64,000 nt of DNA from JASLDZ01 sp965199975 (lineage in GTDB: Bacteria > Pseudomonadota > Alphaproteobacteria > Caulobacterales > Caulobacteraceae), in contig OZ241340.1 of the NCBI GenBank assembly GCA_965199975.1, positions 1,922,001 through 1,986,000 of the forward strand. The letters run 5' to 3'. The position numbers and the translations under genes are program-made. The notes beneath the pieces were generated by a model, which was given only the letters and a program-made list of their open reading frames with translations, made no database searches and had not been told where the DNA came from. Shown piece after piece: positions 9,004-18,164 of the stretch (the first letter of the stretch is position 1; each line of letters starts with the position of its first letter).

Positions 9004-10787
9004 GCCAGTTCGACGCCGCGCCGCGCTCGACGCTTTCTCCCGGCCAGCTGTGGGGTCGGCTGGTGGAGGGCGTGTGGAAGGTCGAGCACGCCTTCGAGCG
9101 CTCCCGCGCCGCCGACCGTGCGGTTGACGATACGCGTCTGCGCATCTTCCTGGTGCTGTGCCTGTTCGCCTTCGGCTTCATGTTCGTGGGCATGGAGGCC
9201 GGCAAGAAGGCGCTGTTCTCGGGCATCGAGCAGGACGACCTGGCTGCGCCCGTCCCGGTGCTCGCCCGCGCCGACCTGGTGGACCGCAACGGCGAGATCC
9301 TGGCCGTCGACCTCGCCCACTATGGCCTCTACCTCGACCCGCGCGAGGTGTGGGACGCGCCGGAGACCCGCGCGGGGCTGCTGCGCGCGCTGCCGCGGCT
9401 CGACGCCGCCCGCCTCGCCAAGGCGCTGGCGGGCAAGCGCCGCGAGTACCTGGCCGGCGGCCTCACCCCCGCCGAGCGCGAGCGGGTGCACGACCTGGGC
9501 CTACCCGGCGTCGACTTCGAGGAGGAGAGCCACCGCGCCTATCCTCTGGGGGCCACGGCGGGCCATCTGCTGGGCTATGTCGATGGCGGCGGCAAGGGCC
9601 TGGCCGGCGCGGAACGTGCGCTCGACGCGCAGGTGCGCACCGCCGGGGCCGGCGGGGGCCAGGTGCAGCTGGCCATGGACCTGCGCGTGCAGGCCGCGCT
9701 CGAGGACGAGATGCGCCGCGGCATGGCCGAGTTCGGCCCGAAGGCGGTGATGGGCGTGGTCACCGACCTCAAGACCGGCGAGATCCTGGCGCTGTCGTCC
9801 ATGCCCGACTTCGACCCGAACGCACCGGGGGCCGCCGATCCGGCGGCGCTGACCAACCACGTGGCGGCCTCGGTCTACGAGATGGGCTCCACCTTCAAGA
9901 TGTTCGCCTTCGCGGAGGCGATCGACAGCGGCCGGGTGACCCCTGCCTCCAGCTTCGACGCCACCACCCTGCAGATCGGTCCGCGGGTGATCCACGACCA
10001 CCACAAGGTGAACCGGGCGCTGACCCTGCGCGAGATCTTCGACTACTCGTCCAACGTGGGCACCGCCAAGATGGCGCTGGCGTCGGGCGGCGCGAACATG
10101 GAGCGCTACTTCACCGCTTTCGGCCTGCTCTCGCCCGCCAAGGTCGAGCTGGCCGAGACCGCGCGCCCCATCCGCCCGCGCACGTGGGACGAGAACACCG
10201 TGGCCTCCGCCGCCTTCGGCAACGCCATCGCCGTGTCGCCGCTCAACATGGCCGCGGCGGTGGGCGCCATCATGAACGGCGGGACCTACGTGCCGCTGAC
10301 GCTGCTCAAGCGCGACCCGAACGCGCCGATCCAGGGCGTGCACCGGGCGGTGAGCCCGCAGACCAGCCGCATGATGCTCGACTTCATGCGCGACAACGTC
10401 GTGGACCCCATCGGCTCAGGCAAGAAGGCGGACGAACCCGGCCTGCGGGTGGGGGGCAAGACGGGCTCCAACGAGAAAGCCGACCACGGCAAGATCGACC
10501 GCAACCGCCTCCTCACCTCTTTCGCCGCGGTGTTCCCCACCGACGGGCCGCTCGACGCCCACCGCTACCTCGTGCTCATCGTCATGGACGAGCCGCACGG
10601 CACCAAGGCCACCTACGGCTTCGCGCTGGGCGGCTGGAACGCGGCGCCGGTGGCCGGTCGGGTGGTGGACCGCATCGCGGGCTTCCTGCATGTGGCGCGG
10701 GTGCCGACCACGCCCTTCGCCGCCGCCAAGCCCACAGCCGCCCTCCCGGCGGCCGAAGAGGAGACGACCGCGAGCGAACTGCGGTGA
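9000..10787 (+). CDS. ftsI: Septal peptidoglycan transpeptidase FtsI (PBP3)
   Basis: 595 residues. It cross-links peptidoglycan at the division septum. It has a cytoplasmic N-terminus, a membrane helix at about 49-66, a PBP dimer domain (ADLVDRNGEILAVDLAHYG) and a transpeptidase domain. The three active-site motifs are visible: Ser297-Thr-Phe-Lys (nucleophile), Ser350-Ser351-Asn352, and Lys487-Thr-Gly-Ser490. The C-terminus runs on with an Ala/Thr/Glu-rich tail. The GTG start is coupled to ftsL and the stop to murE. Confidence 0.96.
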   Translation: MSQFDAAPRSTLSPGQLWGRLVEGVWKVEHAFERSRAADRAVDDTRLRIFLVLCLFAFGFMFVGMEAGKKALFSGIEQDDLAAPVPVLARADLVDRNGEILAVDLAHYGLYLDPREVWDAPETRAGLLRALPRLDAARLAKALAGKRREYLAGGLTPAERERVHDLGLPGVDFEEESHRAYPLGATAGHLLGYVDGGGKGLAGAERALDAQVRTAGAGGGQVQLAMDLRVQAALEDEMRRGMAEFGPKAVMGVVTDLKTGEILALSSMPDFDPNAPGAADPAALTNHVAASVYEMGSTFKMFAFAEAIDSGRVTPASSFDATTLQIGPRVIHDHHKVNRALTLREIFDYSSNVGTAKMALASGGANMERYFTAFGLLSPAKVELAETARPIRPRTWDENTVASAAFGNAIAVSPLNMAAAVGAIMNGGTYVPLTLLKRDPNAPIQGVHRAVSPQTSRMMLDFMRDNVVDPIGSGKKADEPGLRVGGKTGSNEKADHGKIDRNRLLTSFAAVFPTDGPLDAHRYLVLIVMDEPHGTKATYGFALGGWNAAPVAGRVVDRIAGFLHVARVPTTPFAAAKPTAALPAAEEETTASELR

Positions 10788-12250
10788 ACGCGCGCCTCTC
10801 GGACCTGGTCAAGCGCGACCTGCCGGTCGATCCTGAGATCACCGCCGTCACCGCCGACAGCCGAAAGTGCGGGCCGGGCGTGCTGTTCGCGGCGCTTCCG
10901 GGCACGCAGAGCGACGGGCGCGCCTTCATCGCGCAAGCGCTGGCGGCGGGCGCGGCCGCGGTGCTCGCGCCGGCGGACACGCCCGATCTCGACGGGGCCG
11001 CGCCGCTGGTGCGGGCGCACGACGCACGCCGCCTCTACGCCCTGGCCGCCGCCGCCCTCTACGGCCGACAGCCGCAGGTGTGCGTCGCCGTCACCGGCAC
11101 CAACGGCAAGACCTCGGTGGCCACCTTCTGCCGCCAGCTGTTCGCCGCGCTCGGCCACCGCGCCGCCAGCATGGGCACCCTGGGCGTCCAGGCCTCCGAC
11201 GGCGAGGCGCTGACGCCGCCCGGCCTCACCAGCCCCGACGCCGCCGACGTGGCCCGGCTGGCGGCCGAACTGGCGGACCGCGGGGTGATGCGGTGGGCCG
11301 TGGAGGCCTCCAGCCACGGCCTCGACCAGCGACGCCTCGACGGGCTGAGGATCGCGGCGGCCGGCTTCACCAACCTGAGCCAGGACCACCTGGACTACCA
11401 CGCGAGCATGGAGAGCTACCGCAAGGCGAAGCTTGGGCTTTTCGAGCGCCTGCTGCCGCGGTTCGCCCCCGCCGTCCTCAATGCCGACAGCCCCGACTAC
11501 GCCGCCTTCGCCACGGCCGCGGTCAGCCGTGGCCAGACGCTGATGTCGGTCGGCGAGGCGGGGCAGGCGCTGCGCCTCATGTCGCGCACCTCCACGCCGC
11601 ATGGGCAGACGCTGGTGGTCGACGCCGGCGCCGGCGGGCGCGAAGTGCGCCTGCCGCTGGCCGGCGGCTTCCAGGCGGCCAACGCGCTCGTCGCGGCGGG
11701 CCTCGTCATCGCCACCGGCGAGGACGCCGACGCCGTGCTCGCCGCCTGCGAGCGGCTGGAGGGCGCCGCCGGCCGCCTGCAGCGCGTGGGTTCCGGGCCG
11801 CGCGGCGGCGAGGCCTACGTCGACTACGCCCACACGCCCGACGGCGTCTCCACCGTGCTGGAGGCGCTGCGTCCGCACGCCCGCGGGCGGCTGATCGTGG
11901 TGCTGGGCGCCGGCGGCGACCGCGACCGCGCCAAGCGCCCGCTGATGGGCGCGGCCGCCGCACAATGCGCCGACCTCGTCATCGTCACCGACGACAACCC
12001 GCGCTCGGAGGACCCCGCCGCCATCCGCCGCGAGGTGCTGGCCGGCGCCCCCGCCGCGCGCGAGCAGGGCGACCGCCGCGCCGCCATCCGCGAAGCCGTG
12101 GCCGAACTCGGCGACGGAGACGTGCTGGTGGTCGCCGGCAAGGGCCACGAGCAGGGGCAGACCGTGGCCGGCGTCGTCCACCCCTTCGACGACGTGGGCG
12201 AGGTGCGCGCCGCGCTGGCCGCCCCGGGCGGAGGGCATCGCGTTGGCTGA
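10784..12250 (+). CDS. murE: UDP-MurNAc-tripeptide synthetase MurE
   Basis: 488 residues. The cytoplasmic ligase adds the third stem-peptide residue, expected to be meso-diaminopimelate, to UDP-MurNAc-L-Ala-D-Glu. Visible elements: N-terminal TAVTADSRKCGPGVLFAALPG, ATP loop VCVAVTGTNGKTSVATFC, middle-domain WAVEASSHGLDQRRLDGLR, and the C-terminal VTDDNPRSEDP motif, in which the DNPR sequence is the meso-DAP recognition loop. The GTG start overlaps the ftsI stop. Confidence 0.96.
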   Translation: MNARLSDLVKRDLPVDPEITAVTADSRKCGPGVLFAALPGTQSDGRAFIAQALAAGAAAVLAPADTPDLDGAAPLVRAHDARRLYALAAAALYGRQPQVCVAVTGTNGKTSVATFCRQLFAALGHRAASMGTLGVQASDGEALTPPGLTSPDAADVARLAAELADRGVMRWAVEASSHGLDQRRLDGLRIAAAGFTNLSQDHLDYHASMESYRKAKLGLFERLLPRFAPAVLNADSPDYAAFATAAVSRGQTLMSVGEAGQALRLMSRTSTPHGQTLVVDAGAGGREVRLPLAGGFQAANALVAAGLVIATGEDADAVLAACERLEGAAGRLQRVGSGPRGGEAYVDYAHTPDGVSTVLEALRPHARGRLIVVLGAGGDRDRAKRPLMGAAAAQCADLVIVTDDNPRSEDPAAIRREVLAGAPAAREQGDRRAAIREAVAELGDGDVLVVAGKGHEQGQTVAGVVHPFDDVGEVRAALAAPGGGHRVG

Positions 12251-13631
12251 GCCGCTGTGGACCTCCGTCGCCATCGCCGACGCCACCGGTGGGCGGGTCG
12301 GCGGCGAGCTGTTCAGCGCCACCGGCGTCAGCTTCGACACGCGTGAGGTGCAGCCGGGCGACCTGTTCGTGGCGCTCGAGGGTGTCCGCGACGGTCACGA
12401 CTTCGTGCGCGACGCATTCGCGCGGGGAGCCGCGGGCGCGCTCGTCTCGCGTCAGGTGGAAGGCGGCCCTGCGGTGCAGGTGGATGGCTCCACCCTCATG
12501 GCGCTCGAGGCGCTGGCGGCGGCGGCGCGGGAGCGCTCGGGCGCGCTCCGCGCGGCGGTGACCGGCTCGGTCGGCAAGACCAGCGTCACCCAGGCGATGC
12601 TGGCGGCGCTGGCGCTGGCGGGGGAGGCGCATGGCTCCGTCAAAAGCTTCAACAACCACATCGGCGTGCCGCTGACGCTGGCGCGCATGCCGGCCGCGAC
12701 CCAGCGGGCGGTGTTCGAGATCGGCATGAACCACGCCGACGAGATCGCGCCGCTCTCGCGGCTGGTGGGCCCGCACGTGGCGGTGGTGACAACCATCGGC
12801 CCCGTCCACACCGAGAACTTCGCCGACGGCGAGGCGGGCGTGGCCAAGGCCAAGGCGGAGATCTTCGAGGGGTTGGCGCCCCGCGGCGTGGCGGTGATCC
12901 CGGCCGACGGCCCGTGGGCGGACTTCCTGACCGACATGGCGCGCCTCGCCGGCGCACGCGTGCTCACCTTCGGGAGCGCGGAGGGCGCCGACGCGCGGCT
13001 CCACGGCTTCGAGCCGGGCGAGGAGGGCGCGGTGGTGGTCGCCAGCCTGCATGGCCGGCTCTTGCGCTTCCCCATCGCCCAGAAGGGCGCCCACTGGGGG
13101 CCGAACAGCCTCGCCGTGCTGCTCGCCTGCGGCGAGCTCGGCGCGCCGGTGGAGACCACGCTGGAGGCGTTGGCCAGCTTCGCGCCGCTCGCAGGCCGCG
13201 GCGCCGAGCGGCGGCTGTCCGTCGCGGGCGGCGAGTACCTGCTCATCGACGAGAGCTACAACGCCAACCCCATCTCCATCCGCGCCGCGCTCGACACCCT
13301 GTCTCGCCGGCCTGGTAGGCGCATCGCCGTCCTCACCGACATGCTGGAGCTGGGCCCAGAGGCCGAGCGGCTGCACGCCGAGCTGGCCCAGGCCGCCGTC
13401 GACGCCGACGTGGCGCAGGTGTTCACCGCGGGGCCCCTCATGCACGCCCTGCACGACGCCCTGCCGCCCGAGCGGCGTGGCGCCTGGGCGCCGTCGGCCG
13501 CCTATCTCGCACCCAAGGTGGTTGAGGCGATCCGCCCCGGCGACGTGGTGATGATCAAGGGCTCGAACGGGTCTAAGGCCTCCGTTGTCGTCCGCGCGCT
13601 GCAAGACGCGCAACGGCCGGGGACCGCCTGA
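12243..13631 (+). CDS. murF: UDP-MurNAc-tripeptide--D-Ala-D-Ala ligase MurF
   Basis: 462 residues. It completes the cytoplasmic pentapeptide by adding D-Ala-D-Ala. The Mur ligase layout is clear: N-terminal GVSFDTREVQPGDLFVALEG, ATP loop RAAVTGSVGKTSVTQAM, middle-domain VFEIGMNHADEIAPLSRLV and the C-terminal LIDESYNANPISIRAAL that is diagnostic for MurF. A TTG start at 12243 inside the end of murE (8-bp overlap) gives the usual length. Its stop shares bases with the mraY ATG. Confidence 0.95.
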   Translation: MAEPLWTSVAIADATGGRVGGELFSATGVSFDTREVQPGDLFVALEGVRDGHDFVRDAFARGAAGALVSRQVEGGPAVQVDGSTLMALEALAAAARERSGALRAAVTGSVGKTSVTQAMLAALALAGEAHGSVKSFNNHIGVPLTLARMPAATQRAVFEIGMNHADEIAPLSRLVGPHVAVVTTIGPVHTENFADGEAGVAKAKAEIFEGLAPRGVAVIPADGPWADFLTDMARLAGARVLTFGSAEGADARLHGFEPGEEGAVVVASLHGRLLRFPIAQKGAHWGPNSLAVLLACGELGAPVETTLEALASFAPLAGRGAERRLSVAGGEYLLIDESYNANPISIRAALDTLSRRPGRRIAVLTDMLELGPEAERLHAELAQAAVDADVAQVFTAGPLMHALHDALPPERRGAWAPSAAYLAPKVVEAIRPGDVVMIKGSNGSKASVVVRALQDAQRPGTA

Positions 13632-14743
13632 TGCTCTACCTCCTCTGGGACATGCTGGAGCGTGGCCACCACCACGTGCCGGTGTTCAACCTGTTGCGCT
13701 ACCTCACCTTCCGCACGGGGATGGCGCTGCTTACGGGCGAGATCGTCGCGGTGGCCATGGGCAGCCGCTTCATCCGCTGGATGCGCTCCAAGCAGGGCAA
13801 GGGCCAGCCGATCCGCACCGACGGCATCGAGCGCCACGTGCTGGAAAAGAAGGGCACGCCCACCATGGGCGGGTTCATGATCCTGGCCGGCATCGTCGTC
13901 GGCACCCTCCTGTGGGCCGACCTTTCGGATATCTACGTCTGGGTCGTCCTGATGGTCACCGCCGGCTACGGCCTGCTGGGCTTTCTGGACGACTACGCCA
14001 AGGTGACCAAGCAGACCACGGCCGGCGTCTCCGGCCGGCAGAAGCTCGCGGCGCAGTTCGGCCTGGCGTTGGTTGCGACTGTCTTGGTGATCCTGTTCGG
14101 CTCGCGCGAGCCCGGCGTGCCGCACTTCCAGACCTCGCTGGCCTTTCCGGTGTTCAAGGAGGCGCTGCTCAACCTCGGCTGGTTCTACGCGGTGTTCGGC
14201 ATGGTCGTGATCGTTGGCGCCTCCAACGCTGTGAACCTCACCGACGGGCTGGATGGCCTCGCCATCGTGCCGGTGATGATCGCCTGCGCCGCCTTCGGGC
14301 TGATCGCCTATCTCGTCGGCAACTACGTCTTCGCCCAGTACCTGCAGGTGCACTTCGTCAAGGATGCGGGCGAGCTGGCGGTGATCTGCGGCTCGGTGAT
14401 CGGGGCTGGGATCGGCTTCCTCTGGTACAACGCGCCGCCGGCCAAGATCTTCATGGGTGACACCGGCTCGCTGGCGCTGGGCGGGCTGCTGGGAACCATC
14501 GCCATCTGCACCAAGCACGAGATCGTTCTGGCCATCGTCGGCGGACTGTTCGTGGCCGAGGCGCTCAGCGTGATGATCCAGGTGGGCTACTACAAGCGCA
14601 CCAAGAAACGCATCTTCCTGATGGCCCCGATCCACCACCACTTCGAGAAGCTGGGCTGGGCCGAGTCGACGGTGGTGATCCGCTTCTGGATCGTCTCGAT
14701 CATGCTGGCCTTCGCGGGCCTGGCCACCCTGAAACTCAGATGA
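13631..14743 (+). CDS. mraY: Phospho-MurNAc-pentapeptide transferase MraY
   Basis: 370 residues, polytopic (about ten helices) inner membrane enzyme. It transfers phospho-MurNAc-pentapeptide to undecaprenyl phosphate, giving lipid I. Signature segments: KKGTPTMGGFMILAG, GYGLLGFLDDYAKVTKQ with the catalytic Asp pair, NAVNLTDGLDGLAI, KIFMGDTGSLALGG and the C-terminal MAPIHHHFEKLGWAE. The start overlaps the murF stop by one base (TGATG). Confidence 0.97.
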   Translation: MLYLLWDMLERGHHHVPVFNLLRYLTFRTGMALLTGEIVAVAMGSRFIRWMRSKQGKGQPIRTDGIERHVLEKKGTPTMGGFMILAGIVVGTLLWADLSDIYVWVVLMVTAGYGLLGFLDDYAKVTKQTTAGVSGRQKLAAQFGLALVATVLVILFGSREPGVPHFQTSLAFPVFKEALLNLGWFYAVFGMVVIVGASNAVNLTDGLDGLAIVPVMIACAAFGLIAYLVGNYVFAQYLQVHFVKDAGELAVICGSVIGAGIGFLWYNAPPAKIFMGDTGSLALGGLLGTIAICTKHEIVLAIVGGLFVAEALSVMIQVGYYKRTKKRIFLMAPIHHHFEKLGWAESTVVIRFWIVSIMLAFAGLATLKLR

Positions 14744-14753
14744 GGACCCGCCC

Positions 14754-16163
14754 GTGATCCCCGTCCGCGGCTTCGAGGGGCGCACGCTCGCCGTGTTCGG
14801 CCTGGCTCGCACGGGGCTCACCGCCGCGCGTGCGCTGATCGCCGGCGGCGCGCAGGTGACGTGCTGGGACGACGGCGAAACCGGCAGGGCGGCCGCGCAG
14901 GCTGAGGGGCTGCCGCTCGTCGACCTGCGCGAAGCCGACTGGAGCCGATTCGCCGCCCTCCTGCTCTCGCCCGGCGTGCCGCTCACCCACCCGCAGCCGC
15001 ACTGGAGCGTGGAGAAGGCCAAGGCCGCCGGCGTCGAGATCGTGGGCGACGTCGAGCTCTTCGCCCGCACCGCCGCCGCCTATCCGGAATGGAAGCGCCC
15101 CAAGGTGGCGGCGATCACCGGCACCAACGGCAAGTCGACGACGACAGCGCTCCTGGGCCACATCTGCCGCAGCGCCGGCATGGACGTGCGCGTGGGCGGC
15201 AACATCGGCGAGGGCGTGCTGGGCCTTGAGGACATGCACGGCGGCTGCCTCTACGTTTTCGAGCTTTCCTCCTACCAGCTCGACCTGACCAAGAGCCTCA
15301 AGGCCGACGCGGCGGTGTTGCTCAACATCACTCCCGATCATCTCGACCGCCATGGCGGCATGGAGGGTTATGTCGCCGCCAAGCGCCGAGTGTTCCAGAA
15401 CCAGGGCGAGGGCGACACCGCCGTGGTGGGCGTCGACGACGCCTACGGCCAGCGCCTCTGCACCGAGCTGATCGCCGCCAACCGGCGCACGGTGGCGCCC
15501 ATCAGCGCCGGTCGCGCCATCGGTCGCGGGGTTTATGTGCTGCAGGGCGTGCTCTACGACGCGCTGGGCGAGCGGGCGGTGGAGATGGCCGACCTCAACT
15601 CGGCGCCGGCGCTGCTCGGCCGCCACAACTGGCAGAACGCCGCCGCCGCCTACGCCGCGGCGGTGGGCGTGGGCGTGGCTCCGCAGGATGCGGCGGAAGC
15701 GCTGGCCACCTTCGGGGGCCTGGCGCACCGCATGCAGGAGATCGCGCGCGTGGGCCGCGTGCGCTTCGTCAACGACAGCAAGGCCACCAACGCCGACGCC
15801 GCGCGCCAGGCCATGTCGAGTTATCCGCGATTCCACTGGATCGCCGGGGGGCGCGCCAAGGCGGGCGGAATCGACGGCCTTGCCGACCTCTTTCCCCGTG
15901 TCGCTCACGCCTGGCTGATCGGCGAGGCGGCCGACGACTTCGCCCGCACGCTGGATGGTCGCGCTCCGGCCACAGTCTGCGGCACGCTCGATCGCGCGGT
16001 CGAAGCCGCCTTCGCCGCCGCGAAGGCCGAGGGCGGCGAGGCGGTGGTGCTGCTCTCCCCCGCCTGCGCCTCCTTCGACCAGTTCCCCGACTTCGAGGCC
16101 CGCGGAGACGCCTTCGCCGCCGCCGTCGCCGGGCTGGAGGGGCCCGCCGCCGCCCAAGGTTGA
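14754..16163 (+). CDS. murD: UDP-MurNAc-L-alanine--D-glutamate ligase MurD
   Basis: 469 residues. It adds D-Glu to UDP-MurNAc-L-Ala. Features: N-terminal Rossmann-like AVFGLARTGLTAARALIAGG, ATP loop AAITGTNGKSTTTALLGH, YVFELSSYQLDLTKSLKADA, NITPDHLDRHGGMEGY, HRMQEIARVGRVRFVNDSKATN and the C-terminal VVLLSPACASFDQFPDFEARG, all typical for MurD. A 10-bp gap separates it from mraY. It is the last recognisable wall gene here; ftsW and murG, which normally follow, are absent. Confidence 0.96.
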   Translation: MIPVRGFEGRTLAVFGLARTGLTAARALIAGGAQVTCWDDGETGRAAAQAEGLPLVDLREADWSRFAALLLSPGVPLTHPQPHWSVEKAKAAGVEIVGDVELFARTAAAYPEWKRPKVAAITGTNGKSTTTALLGHICRSAGMDVRVGGNIGEGVLGLEDMHGGCLYVFELSSYQLDLTKSLKADAAVLLNITPDHLDRHGGMEGYVAAKRRVFQNQGEGDTAVVGVDDAYGQRLCTELIAANRRTVAPISAGRAIGRGVYVLQGVLYDALGERAVEMADLNSAPALLGRHNWQNAAAAYAAAVGVGVAPQDAAEALATFGGLAHRMQEIARVGRVRFVNDSKATNADAARQAMSSYPRFHWIAGGRAKAGGIDGLADLFPRVAHAWLIGEAADDFARTLDGRAPATVCGTLDRAVEAAFAAAKAEGGEAVVLLSPACASFDQFPDFEARGDAFAAAVAGLEGPAAAQG

Positions 16164-16233
16164 GGCGTCACACGCGCGTGATGGCGCTGCGCCTGACGGC
16201 GCGCTAGCGTCGCGGTTCGGGCGAGGGGTGCGG

Positions 16234-16905
16234 GTGGTCGAAGCGACGGCGTCGGGGACCCTGGGGGCGGGGTCGGAGGGGTCGGGCGCATCGGATGCGC
16301 TCGCCGCCGCCCACGCACGCCTGCTGGCCGACCGCCGCTTCCAGTTCGACTTTCCCCTGTACGTCACGCCGAAGACGCCGGCGTGGATGCACTGGCTGGG
16401 CCGCTTCCTCCGCGACTTCCTGCATTTCACAGGGCCGCACGCCAAGCTCTTCGCGTGGGGGTTCTGGATCGTCGTGGGCCTCCTGGCGCTCGGCCTGTTC
16501 GTGCTCGTGGTGCGGACGCTGGCGCGGCGGCCTGCGGGCACGCTTCGGCCGGGCGCGACATCGCTGGAGTCCGGCGGCTGGGGCCCCTCGCGCGACCGCG
16601 CCGACGCGCTCCTTTCCGAGGCCGACCGGCTGGCGGGGGAGGGCCGCTATGGCGACGCCGTGCGCGTGCTCCTGTTCCGCACACTCGACGACCTGGACCG
16701 CCAGCGCCCAGGCCTGCTCAGCCCCGCCCAGACCAGCCGCGAGATCGCCGCCCTGCCGCTCCTGCCCGAGCCCGGCCGCCAGGCGCTTTCGGCCATCGCG
16801 CGCGCGGTGGAGCGCTTCACCTTCGCGGCCCGCCCGGTGGACGCCGACACCTTCGCCGCCTGCCGCGCCGACTACACGCGCTGGGCGCAGGCCGCCGCCG
16901 CATGA
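16234..16905 (+). CDS. DUF4129 domain membrane protein
   Basis: About 223 residues. After a polar N-terminal segment there is one membrane helix (FAWGFWIVVGLLALGLFVLVV), then a cytoplasmic DUF4129 domain: LLSEADRLAGEGRYGDAVRVLLFRTL and LLSPAQTSREIAALP. DUF4129 often sits with MoxR ATPases and DUF58 proteins, as here, and is thought to act at the membrane in a chaperone-like assembly system. Start choice: GTG 16234 has GAGGGG five bases upstream; GTG 16228 is an alternative two codons longer. Confidence 0.82.
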   Translation: MVEATASGTLGAGSEGSGASDALAAAHARLLADRRFQFDFPLYVTPKTPAWMHWLGRFLRDFLHFTGPHAKLFAWGFWIVVGLLALGLFVLVVRTLARRPAGTLRPGATSLESGGWGPSRDRADALLSEADRLAGEGRYGDAVRVLLFRTLDDLDRQRPGLLSPAQTSREIAALPLLPEPGRQALSAIARAVERFTFAARPVDADTFAACRADYTRWAQAAAA

Positions 16906-18164
16906 GCGACGTCGCGATCTCGCCGGCCACGGCCTCGGCGCCTGCGCGGCGCGGCGGCGGCCTCACGCCCTGGCTGGTGGGGGGCGCGGTGGCGGCCTTC
17001 GCGCTGTTCCTGCTGGCGCTGGCCTTCCCGCCCAACCTGCAGCCGACAGACGGGGGGGCGCACGCCCTCTCGCGCTCGCCTGTGGGCTACGCCGGCCTGC
17101 TGCGGCTGCTGGATGCGGCCGGCGTGCAGACGCTGATCAACCGCTCCGACAGCCTGCCGCCGGGGATGCGCGACGACACCCTGCTGGTGCTGACGCCGCG
17201 CCCGACCACGTCCGTCGCCGAGGTGCTCAAGCTCACCCGCGACCGCCACGTGCTGATCGTGCCACCGAAGTGGAACACCATCCTCGATCCGCGAGGCTCC
17301 GGCCACATCCTCAAGGTCGATCCACTCGCGCCCAAGGAGGTGCTGCTAATGGCGCGGGCGGCGCTGGGGCAGGGCGGCGCGCCGGGCGCCCTGGTCACCA
17401 CCGGCCGCATGGCGCCGGCCCTGAGCCCCGCCGACGACGACGAGGCGACGCCGACCACGCCGCCGCTCGGCCCGATCGACGAGCTGCGCACCTTCACTGG
17501 CGGCGCCATGAACGCGGTGGTGGTCGACGCCCGAGGCCAGACGCTGGTGGCGCGCGCATCCGACAAGCCGATCTACGTGCTGAGCGACCCCGACCTGCTC
17601 AACAACCATGGCGTAGCCGACCTGAAGACGGCCCAGGCCGCGGTGGGCCTCCTCGCCGGCCTGGCCCACGGCGCGCCCGTGGTGTGGGACGTGACGCTGG
17701 ACGGCTTCGAGACCAAGGCGCCGCCGAAGAACCCGCTCAAGGTGCTGTTCCTGCCGCCGCTCCTGCCGGCGACGCTATGCCTGTTCGTGGCCGCCGCACT
17801 GACCGCCTTCGCCGCGCGCGAGCGCTTCGGGGCGGTGGAGGACACCGGCCGCGCCTACGCCTTCGGCAAGCGGGCTCTGGCCGACAGCACCGCCTCTCTG
17901 ATTTCGCTGGCAGGGCGCGAGGCGCGCTTCGCACCGCGTTACGCCGAACTGGCGCGCAGCGCCGCGGTGGCCGCCTCCGGTCTCCCGGCCTCCGGGCGCG
18001 ACGCACAGGATGCGGCGCTCGACCGCATCGGCGCGCGGCGCGGCGTGGGCGGCTGGTCGCAGGTGCGCGAGGCGGCGCAATCGGTCACGGGCGTGCGGGG
18101 CCTCCTGGCCTCGGCGCACCGCACATGGACGTGGAGACGGGAGATGACGCGTGGACGCGGCTGA
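16902..18164 (+). CDS. DUF4350 domain membrane protein
   Basis: 420 residues. It has an N-terminal membrane helix (PWLVGGAVAAFALFLLALAF, about residues 23-42), an extracytoplasmic DUF4350 domain (ALSRSPVGYAGLLRLLDAAG, DTLLVLTPRPTTSVAEV) and a second helix near 285-305 (VLFLPPLLPATLCLFVAAAL), ending in a cytoplasmic tail. The fold resembles a glutamine amidotransferase-like domain without catalytic residues. The ATG overlaps the DUF4129 stop, and the end overlaps the next gene by 14 bp, so it is translated as part of the same operon. Confidence 0.85.
   Translation: MSDVAISPATASAPARRGGGLTPWLVGGAVAAFALFLLALAFPPNLQPTDGGAHALSRSPVGYAGLLRLLDAAGVQTLINRSDSLPPGMRDDTLLVLTPRPTTSVAEVLKLTRDRHVLIVPPKWNTILDPRGSGHILKVDPLAPKEVLLMARAALGQGGAPGALVTTGRMAPALSPADDDEATPTTPPLGPIDELRTFTGGAMNAVVVDARGQTLVARASDKPIYVLSDPDLLNNHGVADLKTAQAAVGLLAGLAHGAPVVWDVTLDGFETKAPPKNPLKVLFLPPLLPATLCLFVAAALTAFAARERFGAVEDTGRAYAFGKRALADSTASLISLAGREARFAPRYAELARSAAVAASGLPASGRDAQDAALDRIGARRGVGGWSQVREAAQSVTGVRGLLASAHRTWTWRREMTRGRG

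Noticed and set aside
13502..15070. A 522-codon minus-strand frame opposite mraY and murD
   Set aside because: Antisense of well-supported mraY and murD; His/Asp-rich repetitive product.
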